Below are positions 1 to 7,703 of a stretch of DNA of 27,478 nt, piece after piece. The stretch's first letter is position 1; every line of letters starts with the position of its first letter. Where the stretch lies: NCBI GenBank assembly GCA_017545095.1, contig JAFYCU010000101.1, positions 1-27,478 on the forward strand, in the 5' to 3' direction. Origin of the DNA: Muribaculaceae bacterium. GTDB taxonomy: Bacteria > Bacteroidota > Bacteroidia > Bacteroidales > Muribaculaceae. The translations under genes and the position numbers were made by a program. The notes under the pieces are model-generated. The model was not told the DNA's origin, did not search any database, and saw only the letters and a list, made by a program, of their open reading frames with translations.

Positions 1-76
1 GCAGCGTCGATTGGTTCACGGCTGGCTTCACGACCTGCACAGCGAGACCTTCGGCAATGAATTACTAACCCTTTAA
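1..76 (+). other. 3' end of an upstream gene, reading frame unresolved
   Basis: The window opens inside a gene that presumably precedes the capsid gene. Three forward frames run in from the left edge and stop at 60, 68 and 76. The frame ending at 68 gives a C-terminus of about 21 residues ending ARPSAMNY; the frame ending at 76 gives one ending ETFGNELLTL. Both have G/C-rich third positions, so I cannot choose between them or name the product. In phages the gene before the capsid gene is often a portal, protease or scaffold gene, but nothing visible here supports a specific call. Confidence 0.3.
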
Positions 77-89
77 CTCCTTATTTATC

Positions 90-1478
90 ATGATGAACTA
101 CATCAAGCGATTTGCCAAGTGGGTGCGTGTGAACCCCGAGATGGCTGTGCTGTGGCTGATTGTGGCCACGGTGGTGGTGATGGCCTTGCTGCTGACCGGC
201 GAGAGTGGCGTGCTGGCTGCAGCTGTGGTGCCGGGTGTGGCGGGCGGACACCATGTGGTGGACGAACCGCTCACCACCGACATCACCCGTGAGGCGGCCC
301 CAGGGCTGCTCCTCAACGAGGTGGATCGCCAGGTGGTGAAAATCCGCCCCATGGCCACGCCTGTGGACCAGCTCTCGCGCTACGCCGAGCGCAAGCATGC
401 CGGCTCGATGATTGTGGACTACTACAACGTGGACACCAAGCCTACGCTGGCGCAGGTCACCGACGACTACGAAGCCCCCGACACGCTGCCCGAAGGCAGT
501 ACGCCCACAGCGGTGCTCACCGTGTCTAACCCCGAGATCTTCGACCGCAGCGACACCGTGCTGGTGCAGGGCGTGTACGGCTACGAGCCCGACGGGGTGA
601 CCCGCCAGAGCCGCGACCTGGTGCTCTACGTCACCGCCCGCGACGCGTCGGGGCTCACCGTGATGGCCGCCAACGGCAAGCGCATCGGCAACGTGATGGG
701 CTGTGTGCCCGACATCCCCGCAGGCACCACGCTGGTGCGCATGGGACGTGCAGCCACCGAACTCGATGTGATGTCGCCGCAATTCGAGTCGCTGCCCAGC
801 AAGGCGCAGAACTATTGCCAAATCTTCAAGATGCAGGTGGAGCAGAGCACGCTGCAGCAACTGTCGAACAAAGAGGTGGACTGGACGATGACCGACCACG
901 AGGAGGCCGCCATCTACGACATGCGCCTGGGCATGGAGAAGTCGTTCCTCTTCGGCGTGAAAGGCCGTCTGTGGGACAGCGAGAAGAAGGAGAACGTGAT
1001 GCTCACCGGCGGCATCTGGCACCAGGCCGGCAAGACGTTCACCTACAGCGAGGACCTGGACAATGAGCAGGTGGTGGACCTGATGCGTGAGGCGTTCACC
1101 GGCAACAAGGGCAGCAAGCGCAAGGTGCTGGTGGGCGGCAGCAGGCTCATCGGTATGTTCAACAAGCTCGACTACACCCGCGTGGTGATGAGCGGACAGG
1201 CCGTGACCAAGTGGGGCATCGACTTCACCGAGGTGCGCAGCAAGTTCGGCACGCTCTACCTGGTGCTGAGCGAGACCTTCGACGAGGTGGGCATGGACAC
1301 CTGCGGCATCGTCATCGACCCGGAATACATGCAGAAGTATGTGCACGTGCCGTTCAACGTGGAGAGCCTGAGCCTGAAGTCGAGCGGCCTGCGCAACACC
1401 GAAGCCCTGGTGCTCACCGAGGCAGCGTGTCTGGTGCTGCGCTACCCCAGCGCCCACATGCGCATCGTGCAGCGATAA
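90..1478 (+). CDS. Phage major capsid-like protein (DUF5309/SU10 family) with N-terminal hydrophobic extension
   Basis: 462 residues starting ATG-ATG-AAC. From about residue 56 onward (VDEPLTTDITREAAPGLLLN, then IRPMATPVDQLSRYA, YYNVDTKPTLAQVTDDYEAP, and a C-terminal stretch rich in short beta segments ending LVLRYPSAHMRIVQR) the protein resembles the DUF5309/SU10 major capsid proteins, which form the phage head shell. That assignment rests on recall of the family pattern, not a search. Residues 18-35 form a strong hydrophobic helix followed by an Ala/Val-rich stretch to about 52, unusual for a soluble capsid subunit; it may be a removable leader or a family trait of Bacteroidetes phages. No other phage gene follows: the gene ends in a strong hairpin and then the housekeeping gene ychF on the other strand, so this is either the last gene of a structural module read from the left or a relict. 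Confidence 0.6.
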   Translation: MMNYIKRFAKWVRVNPEMAVLWLIVATVVVMALLLTGESGVLAAAVVPGVAGGHHVVDEPLTTDITREAAPGLLLNEVDRQVVKIRPMATPVDQLSRYAERKHAGSMIVDYYNVDTKPTLAQVTDDYEAPDTLPEGSTPTAVLTVSNPEIFDRSDTVLVQGVYGYEPDGVTRQSRDLVLYVTARDASGLTVMAANGKRIGNVMGCVPDIPAGTTLVRMGRAATELDVMSPQFESLPSKAQNYCQIFKMQVEQSTLQQLSNKEVDWTMTDHEEAAIYDMRLGMEKSFLFGVKGRLWDSEKKENVMLTGGIWHQAGKTFTYSEDLDNEQVVDLMREAFTGNKGSKRKVLVGGSRLIGMFNKLDYTRVVMSGQAVTKWGIDFTEVRSKFGTLYLVLSETFDEVGMDTCGIVIDPEYMQKYVHVPFNVESLSLKSSGLRNTEALVLTEAACLVLRYPSAHMRIVQR

Positions 1479-1487
1479 TTCTTTCCT

Positions 1488-1533
1488 TTCGCAGAAAAGG
1501 CTGGTGCTTTTTAGCGCCAGCCTTTTCTGCGAA
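1488..1533 (+). terminator. 20-bp hairpin terminator after the capsid gene
   Basis: Arms 1488-1507 and 1514-1533 pair over 20 bp with one G-U, around a 6-base T-rich loop. It starts 10 bases after the capsid stop codon. There is no T-run after the right arm, so it may be a factor-dependent or bidirectional terminator separating this gene from convergent ychF. Confidence 0.75.
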
Positions 1534-1534
1534 T

Positions 1535-1697
1535 GGGATGCAAGATGCAAGACGCGAGATGCAAGATGGCTAACGCACGATGTGCCGTATTGCGCCACTT
1601 GTAGCTTGCAGCTCGTGGACGTGGCATGCCGCATCTCTACAAAAACGCTTGTTTACAAAAACGCTAAAAAACGCTCGTTTACTTGTTTTCTCACCCT
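1535..1697. repeat. Intergenic simple repeats (GATGCAAGA and AAAAACGCT units)
   Basis: 1537-1568 contains three overlapping units of the type GATGCAAGA or GATGCAAGAC with CGAGATGCAAGATGG. A similar phrase appears on the other strand at about 3102-3120 (TTGCATCTCGCATCCCGC). 1640-1690 carries three AAAAACGCT units interleaved with GTTTAC motifs. I see no gene in this stretch. Confidence 0.5.
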
Positions 1698-2798
<1,101 letters not shown>

Positions 2799-2846
2799 AT
2801 CAGTAATCAGTTTTCAGTTATCATTTGACAGAAGACGAGTAAACAA
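2799..2846 (-). repeat. Simple-sequence leader upstream of ychF, shared with gldE
   Basis: Read on the minus strand this starts TTGTTTACTCGT and continues through TGATAACTGAAAACTGA to end next to the ychF start codon. The same order of motifs lies directly before the gldE start (10752-10812). It is either a dispersed repeat or a shared 5' untranslated element. Confidence 0.55.
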
Positions 2847-2878
2847 TCTCTCAAGTTTCGGAAATAGCAGCGACAGCA

Positions 2879-3004
2879 CCCCCTCTATTAGCTCTATTAG
2901 AGGGGGTTAGGTGGAGTATGTCCCAACAAGGGCAATGCAATCTTGAGTGAAACTTTGACGAAATCGTCATACTCCCCCCTGCCCCCTCTATCTTAGAGGG
3001 GGAG
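2879..3004. repeat. Inverted-repeat intergenic element (MITE-like), about 126 bp
   Basis: The 416 bases between ychF and the next gene hold no ORF I believe in. Two hairpins with the same 9-bp stem CCCCCTCTA/TAGAGGGGG lie at 2879-2906 and 2986-3002. They are flanked inward by GGAGTATG (about 2913-2920) and its complement CATACTCC (2968-2975), so the whole stretch folds as one imperfect inverted repeat, with a smaller hairpin GACGA..TCGTC at 2958-2969 in the centre. CCCCCTCTA-type repeats are frequent between genes in Bacteroidales. Confidence 0.6.
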
Positions 3005-3184
3005 CTATTTGCTTGAATTTCAGACATATCTCGTCTGTCCATACTATTTGCGAAACTTGAAACAATCTTTTTAACGCGATGCGGTGTTGTGTAGTTGGCC
3101 TTCTTGCATCTCGCATCCCGCACATTTTTGTGCAAAGGTAGTGATTTTTTCGGCACAATGTGTGCAGAATTGAAAAATAAGTTG

Positions 3185-3192
3185 TAATTTTG
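3185..3192 (+). promoter_or_regulatory. -7 promoter box TAATTTTG
   Basis: Matches the Bacteroidetes TAnnTTTG -7 element and lies 22 bases before the ATG at 3215. The -33 element is poorly conserved. Confidence 0.65.
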
Positions 3193-3214
3193 CGAAATTA
3201 AAAGTTGCAACAAG

Positions 3215-3799
3215 ATGAGCGAGATTCAATATTGGATTAATCAGGATGGTGTCCAAGCTGGTCCTGTGACGCGCGAGGAGCTGGAGAAGATGTCGCTGAC
3301 CGACAATGCCTTTGTGTGGCGTTCGGGCATGACCGACTGGGTGCGTATTACCGAGATGAGCGAGTTGGCCGGCTGTTACCAGCCCGTAGCCTCTCGCGTT
3401 GTCGAAAACGCTGGCATCCCCGAGGGAGAGCCTGTCGCCGATGCTCCAGCCATGCCGCCCATTCCCGTCGAGCACATCGTCACGGGCACACCGTTGCCGC
3501 CTGCCGCCGCCATGCCGCAGCAGGTTCCCCAACCTATGCAGCAGTCCCAGCAGGCCATGCCCAAGTGCCCACCCACCAATCTGGTGTGGGCCATCATCGC
3601 CACCATCTTGTGCTGCCTGCCGCTGGGCGTGGTGGCCATCATCTACAGCACCAAGGTGTCGCAGAAATACAGCGAGGGCGACTATGCCGCCGCCGAACAC
3701 TACAGCGAGGTGAGTGCTTGGTGGTGCATCGGCACCATTGTGGGCGGTATCATCCTCTCGCCTTTTGTGTCGCTCATCCAAATGGCGATGATGTCATGA
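3215..3799 (+). CDS. GYF_2 domain and CD225/dispanin-like membrane protein
   Basis: 194 residues. Residues 1-56 (YWINQDGVQAGPVTREELEK, then VWRSGMTDWVRITEMSEL) match the GYF_2 (DUF4339) domain, a small cytoplasmic module thought to bind proline-rich or other protein partners. A Pro/Met/Gln-rich linker runs to about residue 120. The C-terminal part has two hydrophobic helices around LVWAIIATILCCLPLGVVAI and WWCIGTIVGGIILSPFVSLI with a short polar loop (STKVSQKYSEGDYAAAEHYS), the layout of the CD225/dispanin family. The adjacent DUF2752 gene on the same strand, 50 bases downstream, is a common companion in this phylum and suggests a shared membrane role. The actual function is unknown. Confidence 0.85.
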   Translation: MSEIQYWINQDGVQAGPVTREELEKMSLTDNAFVWRSGMTDWVRITEMSELAGCYQPVASRVVENAGIPEGEPVADAPAMPPIPVEHIVTGTPLPPAAAMPQQVPQPMQQSQQAMPKCPPTNLVWAIIATILCCLPLGVVAIIYSTKVSQKYSEGDYAAAEHYSEVSAWWCIGTIVGGIILSPFVSLIQMAMMS

Positions 3800-3849
3800 A
3801 CCAACAAAAGGAACATTTTATTGTTAGATAGCAGTAATATGTTAGCAAG

Positions 3850-4221
3850 ATGAAGCAATTCATCACTTTCATTATGGCTGTCGCTGTGATAGCGGCGGCC
3901 ATTTATTATGTTTTCGACCCCTCGGCCGAGGGCAATCTGTTTCCACGGTGCGTGTTCCGCACCTTCACGGGGTGGAAATGTCCGGGCTGCGGCAGCCAGC
4001 GTGCCTTGCACGCGCTGCTTCACGGCAACCTGCTCGATGTGGTGCGCTATAATGCCGCGCTGCCCGTTGCCGCCGTGGTCATTGCTGCCTACCTGCTGGC
4101 CGAATGGAAACGCACCACCTGGCCCCGCTACTGGGCCGCCCTGAACAACCGCTGGACTGCTCTGGCCGTCCTCGTCGCCCTGCTCGCCTGGTGGGTGCTA
4201 CGCAACGTGGTCGACGTGTGA
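3850..4221 (+). CDS. DUF2752 family membrane protein
   Basis: 123 residues with three predicted membrane segments: about 5-22, 68-86 and 104-119. The family signature is clear: W-K-C-P-G-C-G-S-Q-R-A at residues 42-52, giving a CxxC pair (C44, C47) just before RALHALLHGN. DUF2752 proteins are small integral membrane proteins of unknown function, often encoded beside TM2 or CD225 proteins, as here. The CxxC could bind metal or be redox-active, but this is not established. No separate promoter is apparent, so co-transcription with the preceding gene is likely. Confidence 0.85.
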   Translation: MKQFITFIMAVAVIAAAIYYVFDPSAEGNLFPRCVFRTFTGWKCPGCGSQRALHALLHGNLLDVVRYNAALPVAAVVIAAYLLAEWKRTTWPRYWAALNNRWTALAVLVALLAWWVLRNVVDV

Positions 4222-4372
4222 GGGAAACCTGCGTAGTGCAGGTCACGGTGGATTCCATATCTTGTGCCATGCACCAAAGATTTCCTTTAAATTGCAAACC
4301 AGCGTTACCTTCCAATAATAAAGGATAACACAATGAGCTTTTTTGAATGACAGACACAACCATCATTAGAGC

Positions 4373-6778
4373 TTATTTCACTTGCAGGGTAAGGCTTTGC
4401 TTGATGTGTGCTTTGCGGTCGGTGACGGTGAGTGTGAGCGGTCCGGCCTGTTTGGCGGCTTGCAGCACCACCACCAGCTGGCCGTGGAACAGGCGCATGG
4501 TGGGCGTGGTGAACGACTCGGTGCTGGTGGCATCGCCGTTGCACACGGCCTTGAACGTGCCGGCACCTTTCACGCTGAACGACAGTTGGTCGACAGCATC
4601 GGGGCACAGCGTGCCGTTGTTGTCAACGAGACTCACCGTCACGAAAGCCAGGTCGTTGCCGTCGGCGGCAATCACCTCGCGTTCTGGCTCTAATAGCAGC
4701 GTGGCGGGCTTGCCGGCTGTGCGCACCACCTGTTCGGCAGCGCGGTTGCCGGCGGCGTCATAGGCCACCACGCGCAGTTCGCCTGGTTCGTAGCGCACGT
4801 TGCGCCAGCGCAGGCGGTAGCGGTCGAGCCGCGAGGTGGGATCCTTGCTGATGCGCCCCTGGCTCTTGCCGTTCACAAACAGCTCGGCCGTGGGGTAGTC
4901 GGTGTAGCAATACACCGGTGTCACCTGTACCTCGCGTCCGGGCCAGGTCCAGTGGGGCAGTAGGTGCAGCGTGTGCTCCGACGTGTTCCAGTGGCTGCGG
5001 TAGAGCCAGTAGCGGTCTTTGGGCAGCCCTGCGAGGTCCACGATGCCGAAGTAGCTGCTCCGGCTGGGCCAGTAGGCATCGTAGGGCGTGGGCTCGCCCA
5101 GATAGTCGTAGCCCGTCCACACAAACTCGCCGATGGTCCACGGCAGGTCGTCCTGCAAGCGCCAGTCATCGTCGGGCAGGTTGCTCCACCAGCAGTATTC
5201 GGTGTCGTAGCCCGAGCACTGGCCGTCGGGCCAAACCTTATTGGTGGCACATGTGTCGGGAAACACATAGTGGCCGCGTGTGCTCACTGTCGAGGCCGTC
5301 TCGCTGCCAAGCAGGAAGCCCTGCGGCAGTTTGGGAAAAGTCTCTTCGTAGCGTTGGACACGGTAGTTATACCCCGGCACGTCGGCAGCCTGCGCGAAGC
5401 CGCTGGCCAGGTCGCCGTCGGGCTGGTCCATGCCGCAGGTCACGGGGCGCGTGGGGTCCAGCCGGTGGCACAGTTCGATGAGCCGTTTGTAGCGCTCAGT
5501 GCCCTCGGGTTTCCACTGTTCGGGAATCTCGTTGCCCACGCTCCACATCACGATGCTCGGGTGGTTGCGGTGGTTGCGAATCAGGTTCACGATGTCGCGC
5601 CGCCACCACTCGTCCCACAGCCGGTTGTAGCCGTTGCGCACCTTGGGGTCGCTCCACGAGTCGAAGCTCTCGGCCATCACCATCATGCCCAGCGAGTCGC
5701 ACACCTCCATCTGCCACGTCGAGGGCATGTTGTGCGAGGTGCGAATGGCATCGGCACCCATCTCTTTCATCATCTTGATTTGGCGGATGAGGGCGGTCTT
5801 GTTGACGGCGGCCCCCAGCGGCCCCAGGTCGTGGTGCAGGCAGACACCCCGAAACTTGCGGGTAACGCCGTTGAGTTGGAAGCCGTGCTCACGCGAGAAC
5901 TTGATGGTTCGCACACCAAAGCGCGTGCCCTGCTCATCCACCACCTGCCCGTCGCGGTGCAGGCGTGTCACCACGCGGTAGAGGTAAGGACTCTCGGGTG
6001 ACCACAGCTGCGGGTTGTGAAGCGTGGCCACGGCCTTGAACGTGCCTACGCCCGTCACTCCGCTGCTGCCATTGGCCACCACGCGGCCCTGGGCGTCGAG
6101 AATGTCGAAGGTCATCTCACAACTTGGCCATTCGCCGGGATTGCCGGCCAGTTCCTGGCTCACCTCCACGATGTAGTCGCCGTCGCTGCCACGCTTGGGG
6201 TACGTGCGCACGCACAGCCCCCACAGGTCGAAGGCATCGCGCCCCGTGGTCACCAGCGTCACCGGGCGATAGATGCCCGCGCCAGGGTACCAGCGGTTGC
6301 TCTCCTCCAGATTCTCGAGGCGCACCTCAAGGTCGTTGGCACTGCCGTCACGGTGGACGTACGGCGTGATGTCGACGCGGAACGCGTTGTAGCCATACTC
6401 CCAGCCACCGGCCAACTCACCGTTGACATAGACCTTGGGCGAGGCCATCGCGCCGTCGAAGAGCAATTCGGCGCGCCCTGTACCTGCCGGCACGACAAGC
6501 GTGCGCCGATAAGTGCCTCGGCCTATCCACGGCAAGGCACCCGAGCGACCGCTGTGCTCGGTAGCCACGTCCTCGCCATTCTCCTTGATGGCCACCACCT
6601 GCAAGTCCCATTTTTTGTCAAACGGCCCGCCGATGGCCCAGTCATGCGGCACGGTCACCGTTTCCCACTTCGCGCCATCGCGCGTGAACTGCCAGCCCTC
6701 GCTCAACAGCGTCTCCTGGCGTGCCTGCAAGCCCAACACAGCCGCAAGACACAGGATGATTGTCAAATATCGTTTCAT
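4373..6778 (-). CDS. Secreted glycoside hydrolase family 2 protein (probable beta-galactosidase)
   Basis: 801 residues from the ATG at 6778 (MKRYLTIILCLAAVLGLQA, a type I signal peptide), so exported to the periplasm or surface. The order is GH2 sugar-binding domain (WQFTRDGAKWETVTVPHDWA, then SGALPWIGRGTYRRTL), immunoglobulin-like domain, TIM barrel (FRGVCLHHDLGPLGAAVNK), then a DUF4982 domain (VNGKSQG region) and a C-terminal Ig-like/invasin-type domain. The predicted acid/base is Glu417 in WSVGNEIPEQW and the nucleophile Glu551 in GEFVWTGYDYLGEP; the spacing suits an active enzyme. This architecture is common in Bacteroidetes beta-galactosidases acting on plant or host glycans; beta-glucuronidase is less likely because I do not see its N-x-K motif. 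The gene stands alone, without SusC/SusD neighbours. An upstream in-frame TTG at 6787 lies inside the promoter box, so 6778 is preferred. Confidence 0.93.
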   Translation of the reverse strand: MKRYLTIILCLAAVLGLQARQETLLSEGWQFTRDGAKWETVTVPHDWAIGGPFDKKWDLQVVAIKENGEDVATEHSGRSGALPWIGRGTYRRTLVVPAGTGRAELLFDGAMASPKVYVNGELAGGWEYGYNAFRVDITPYVHRDGSANDLEVRLENLEESNRWYPGAGIYRPVTLVTTGRDAFDLWGLCVRTYPKRGSDGDYIVEVSQELAGNPGEWPSCEMTFDILDAQGRVVANGSSGVTGVGTFKAVATLHNPQLWSPESPYLYRVVTRLHRDGQVVDEQGTRFGVRTIKFSREHGFQLNGVTRKFRGVCLHHDLGPLGAAVNKTALIRQIKMMKEMGADAIRTSHNMPSTWQMEVCDSLGMMVMAESFDSWSDPKVRNGYNRLWDEWWRRDIVNLIRNHRNHPSIVMWSVGNEIPEQWKPEGTERYKRLIELCHRLDPTRPVTCGMDQPDGDLASGFAQAADVPGYNYRVQRYEETFPKLPQGFLLGSETASTVSTRGHYVFPDTCATNKVWPDGQCSGYDTEYCWWSNLPDDDWRLQDDLPWTIGEFVWTGYDYLGEPTPYDAYWPSRSSYFGIVDLAGLPKDRYWLYRSHWNTSEHTLHLLPHWTWPGREVQVTPVYCYTDYPTAELFVNGKSQGRISKDPTSRLDRYRLRWRNVRYEPGELRVVAYDAAGNRAAEQVVRTAGKPATLLLEPEREVIAADGNDLAFVTVSLVDNNGTLCPDAVDQLSFSVKGAGTFKAVCNGDATSTESFTTPTMRLFHGQLVVVLQAAKQAGPLTLTVTDRKAHIKQSLTLQVK

Positions 6779-6784
6779 AGACCG

Positions 6785-6792
6785 CAAAATTA
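6785..6792 (-). promoter_or_regulatory. -7 promoter box TAATTTTG of the GH2 gene
   Basis: On the minus strand TAATTTTG ends only six bases before the ATG at 6778, with a TTTG 20 bases upstream of it as -33 element. The expected transcription start falls at or within a few bases of the start codon, predicting a leaderless or nearly leaderless mRNA. Confidence 0.65.
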
Positions 6793-6870
6793 ATGGCTTT
6801 TCCGCAAAGTTCCAAACATTCGGCGCAAATTATTTCATAAACCCACTCGCCCCAAGCGGCATCAAAAGTT

Positions 6871-7065
6871 CGCTCTGTAACGATTTGTGTGGGTGTTTTA
6901 GACTAAAAGGAACAAAAGATTCATAAACAATGATGTGCGTATTTATGCGTAAGATGTTTATTGATAGCGCGTTTAGACGCTTTTATCATCTTTAAGTCGT
7001 TCTATCTTTTTGCTCATTATGTTCTTTTAGTCTAATCAACTACCCACACGATTCGTTATAGAGCC
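6871..7065. mobile_element. 195-bp MITE with about 42-bp terminal inverted repeats and 8-bp target duplication
   Basis: The left end (from 6871, reading GCTCTGTAACGA then GTGTGGGT and TTAGACTAAAA) and the complement of the right end (to 7065, reading GCTCTATAACGA then GTGTGGGT and TTAGACTAAAA) match over about 42 bp with a few changes. Exactly outside both ends stands CAAAAGTT, at 6863-6870 and 7066-7073, a perfect 8-bp target site duplication. The interior has no ORF of note. The 8-bp duplication and GGCTCT-type ends would suit an ISL3-family parent, but that is inference; no transposase lies in the window. Confidence 0.8.
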
Positions 7066-7108
7066 CAAAAGTTGCGCAAACTTGCGACACGGGTCTGTTT
7101 TCAGACCG

Positions 7109-7255
7109 ATTGCCGTGCCGTAACTCGATTTTTTGGCCACTTACGGATCACTATTTTCGAAAATTGCCGTGCCGTAACTCGATTTTTTGACCACTTACGG
7201 ATCACTATTTTTGAAAATTGTTGTGCCGTAACTATTTTTTTGTACCTTTGCGGCG
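7109..7255 (+). repeat. 54-bp direct tandem repeat, about 2.7 copies, ending in a promoter
   Basis: Units begin at 7109, 7163 and 7217 with period 54. Each contains GCCGTAACTCGATTTTTTG and CCACTTACGGATCACTATTT, so CCGTAA and TTACGG form an inverted pair inside each full unit. The third copy is truncated and runs into the promoter box TACCTTTG at 7243-7250. It could be an operator array or a slippage product. Confidence 0.8.
7243..7250 (+). promoter_or_regulatory. -7 promoter box TACCTTTG
   Basis: A good TAnnTTTG match 27 bases before the ATG of the broken ATPase gene at 7278. Confidence 0.6.
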
Positions 7256-7277
7256 TGACAATCTACGAGAATAGACT

Positions 7278-7491
7278 ATGGAAATCATTGGCAGAGAAAA
7301 AGAACAGGCTCTACTCAAGAGCCGCTATCATTCGGGACGCCCCGAGTTTGTGGCTGTGTATGGGCAACGGCGCGTGGGCAAAACCTACCTAGGCATTGCA
7401 TCTTACCATGGTCACCACCTACGGATTGGAGTCCAATCCCTACAGCGGACAAATCCAAAGCGAAGTGACCGCCGACGACCTGTTCTCCTGA
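7278..7491 (+). pseudogene. AAA ATPase (ATPase_2/DUF234 type) with its middle deleted
   Basis: The first 38 codons read MEIIGREKEQALLKSRYHSG and then FVAVYGQRRVGKTYL, the N-terminus and Walker A motif (GQRRVGKT) of the Bacteroidetes ATPase_2/DUF234 family. Directly after KTYL the frame changes, and another frame carries ALHLTMVTTYGLESNPYSG and then QSEVTADDLFS with stop at 7489-7491, which is the usual C-terminus of the same family. A normal member has several hundred residues, so more than a kilobase has been lost with only the two ends left. The promoter and start codon remain intact. A short out-of-frame product could still be made but would lack Walker B and the nuclease-like C-terminal domain. 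Confidence 0.8.
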
Positions 7492-7629
7492 CGCAGCGAA
7501 TTGTTTTTCTCACATTCAACACTAGAATAATGTTCAAGGCACAGCCCTGGCACTATGAGAACTGGTGGGATTTGGCTGGCGATGGCCATAAATCGAAGAA
7601 AATTCGACTTGATTTCTGAAAAAATATTG

Positions 7630-7637
7630 TACTTTTG
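7630..7637 (+). promoter_or_regulatory. -7 promoter box TACTTTTG of trkA
   Basis: Bacteroidetes-type -7 element about 66 bases upstream of the preferred trkA start, preceded by an AT-rich stretch. Confidence 0.6.
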
Positions 7638-7703
7638 CGGTGCCGTGTGAAAGCTTTTTCATTTGGCATCATGATTGAACAATCTTGCAAAAAACTATTC
7701 ACA

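Noticed and set aside
81..1634. Long open frame antisense to the capsid gene (517 codons)
   Set aside because: His/Ala/Val/Leu-rich low-complexity translation typical of the reverse of a GC-rich gene; no family resemblance.
4964..6001. Open frame antisense to the GH2 gene (345 codons)
   Set aside because: Shadow of a gene with intact catalytic motifs; repetitive Val/His/Ala composition.
7109..7255. CRISPR array
   Set aside because: Units are adjacent with no unique spacers, only 2.7 copies, and end in a promoter.
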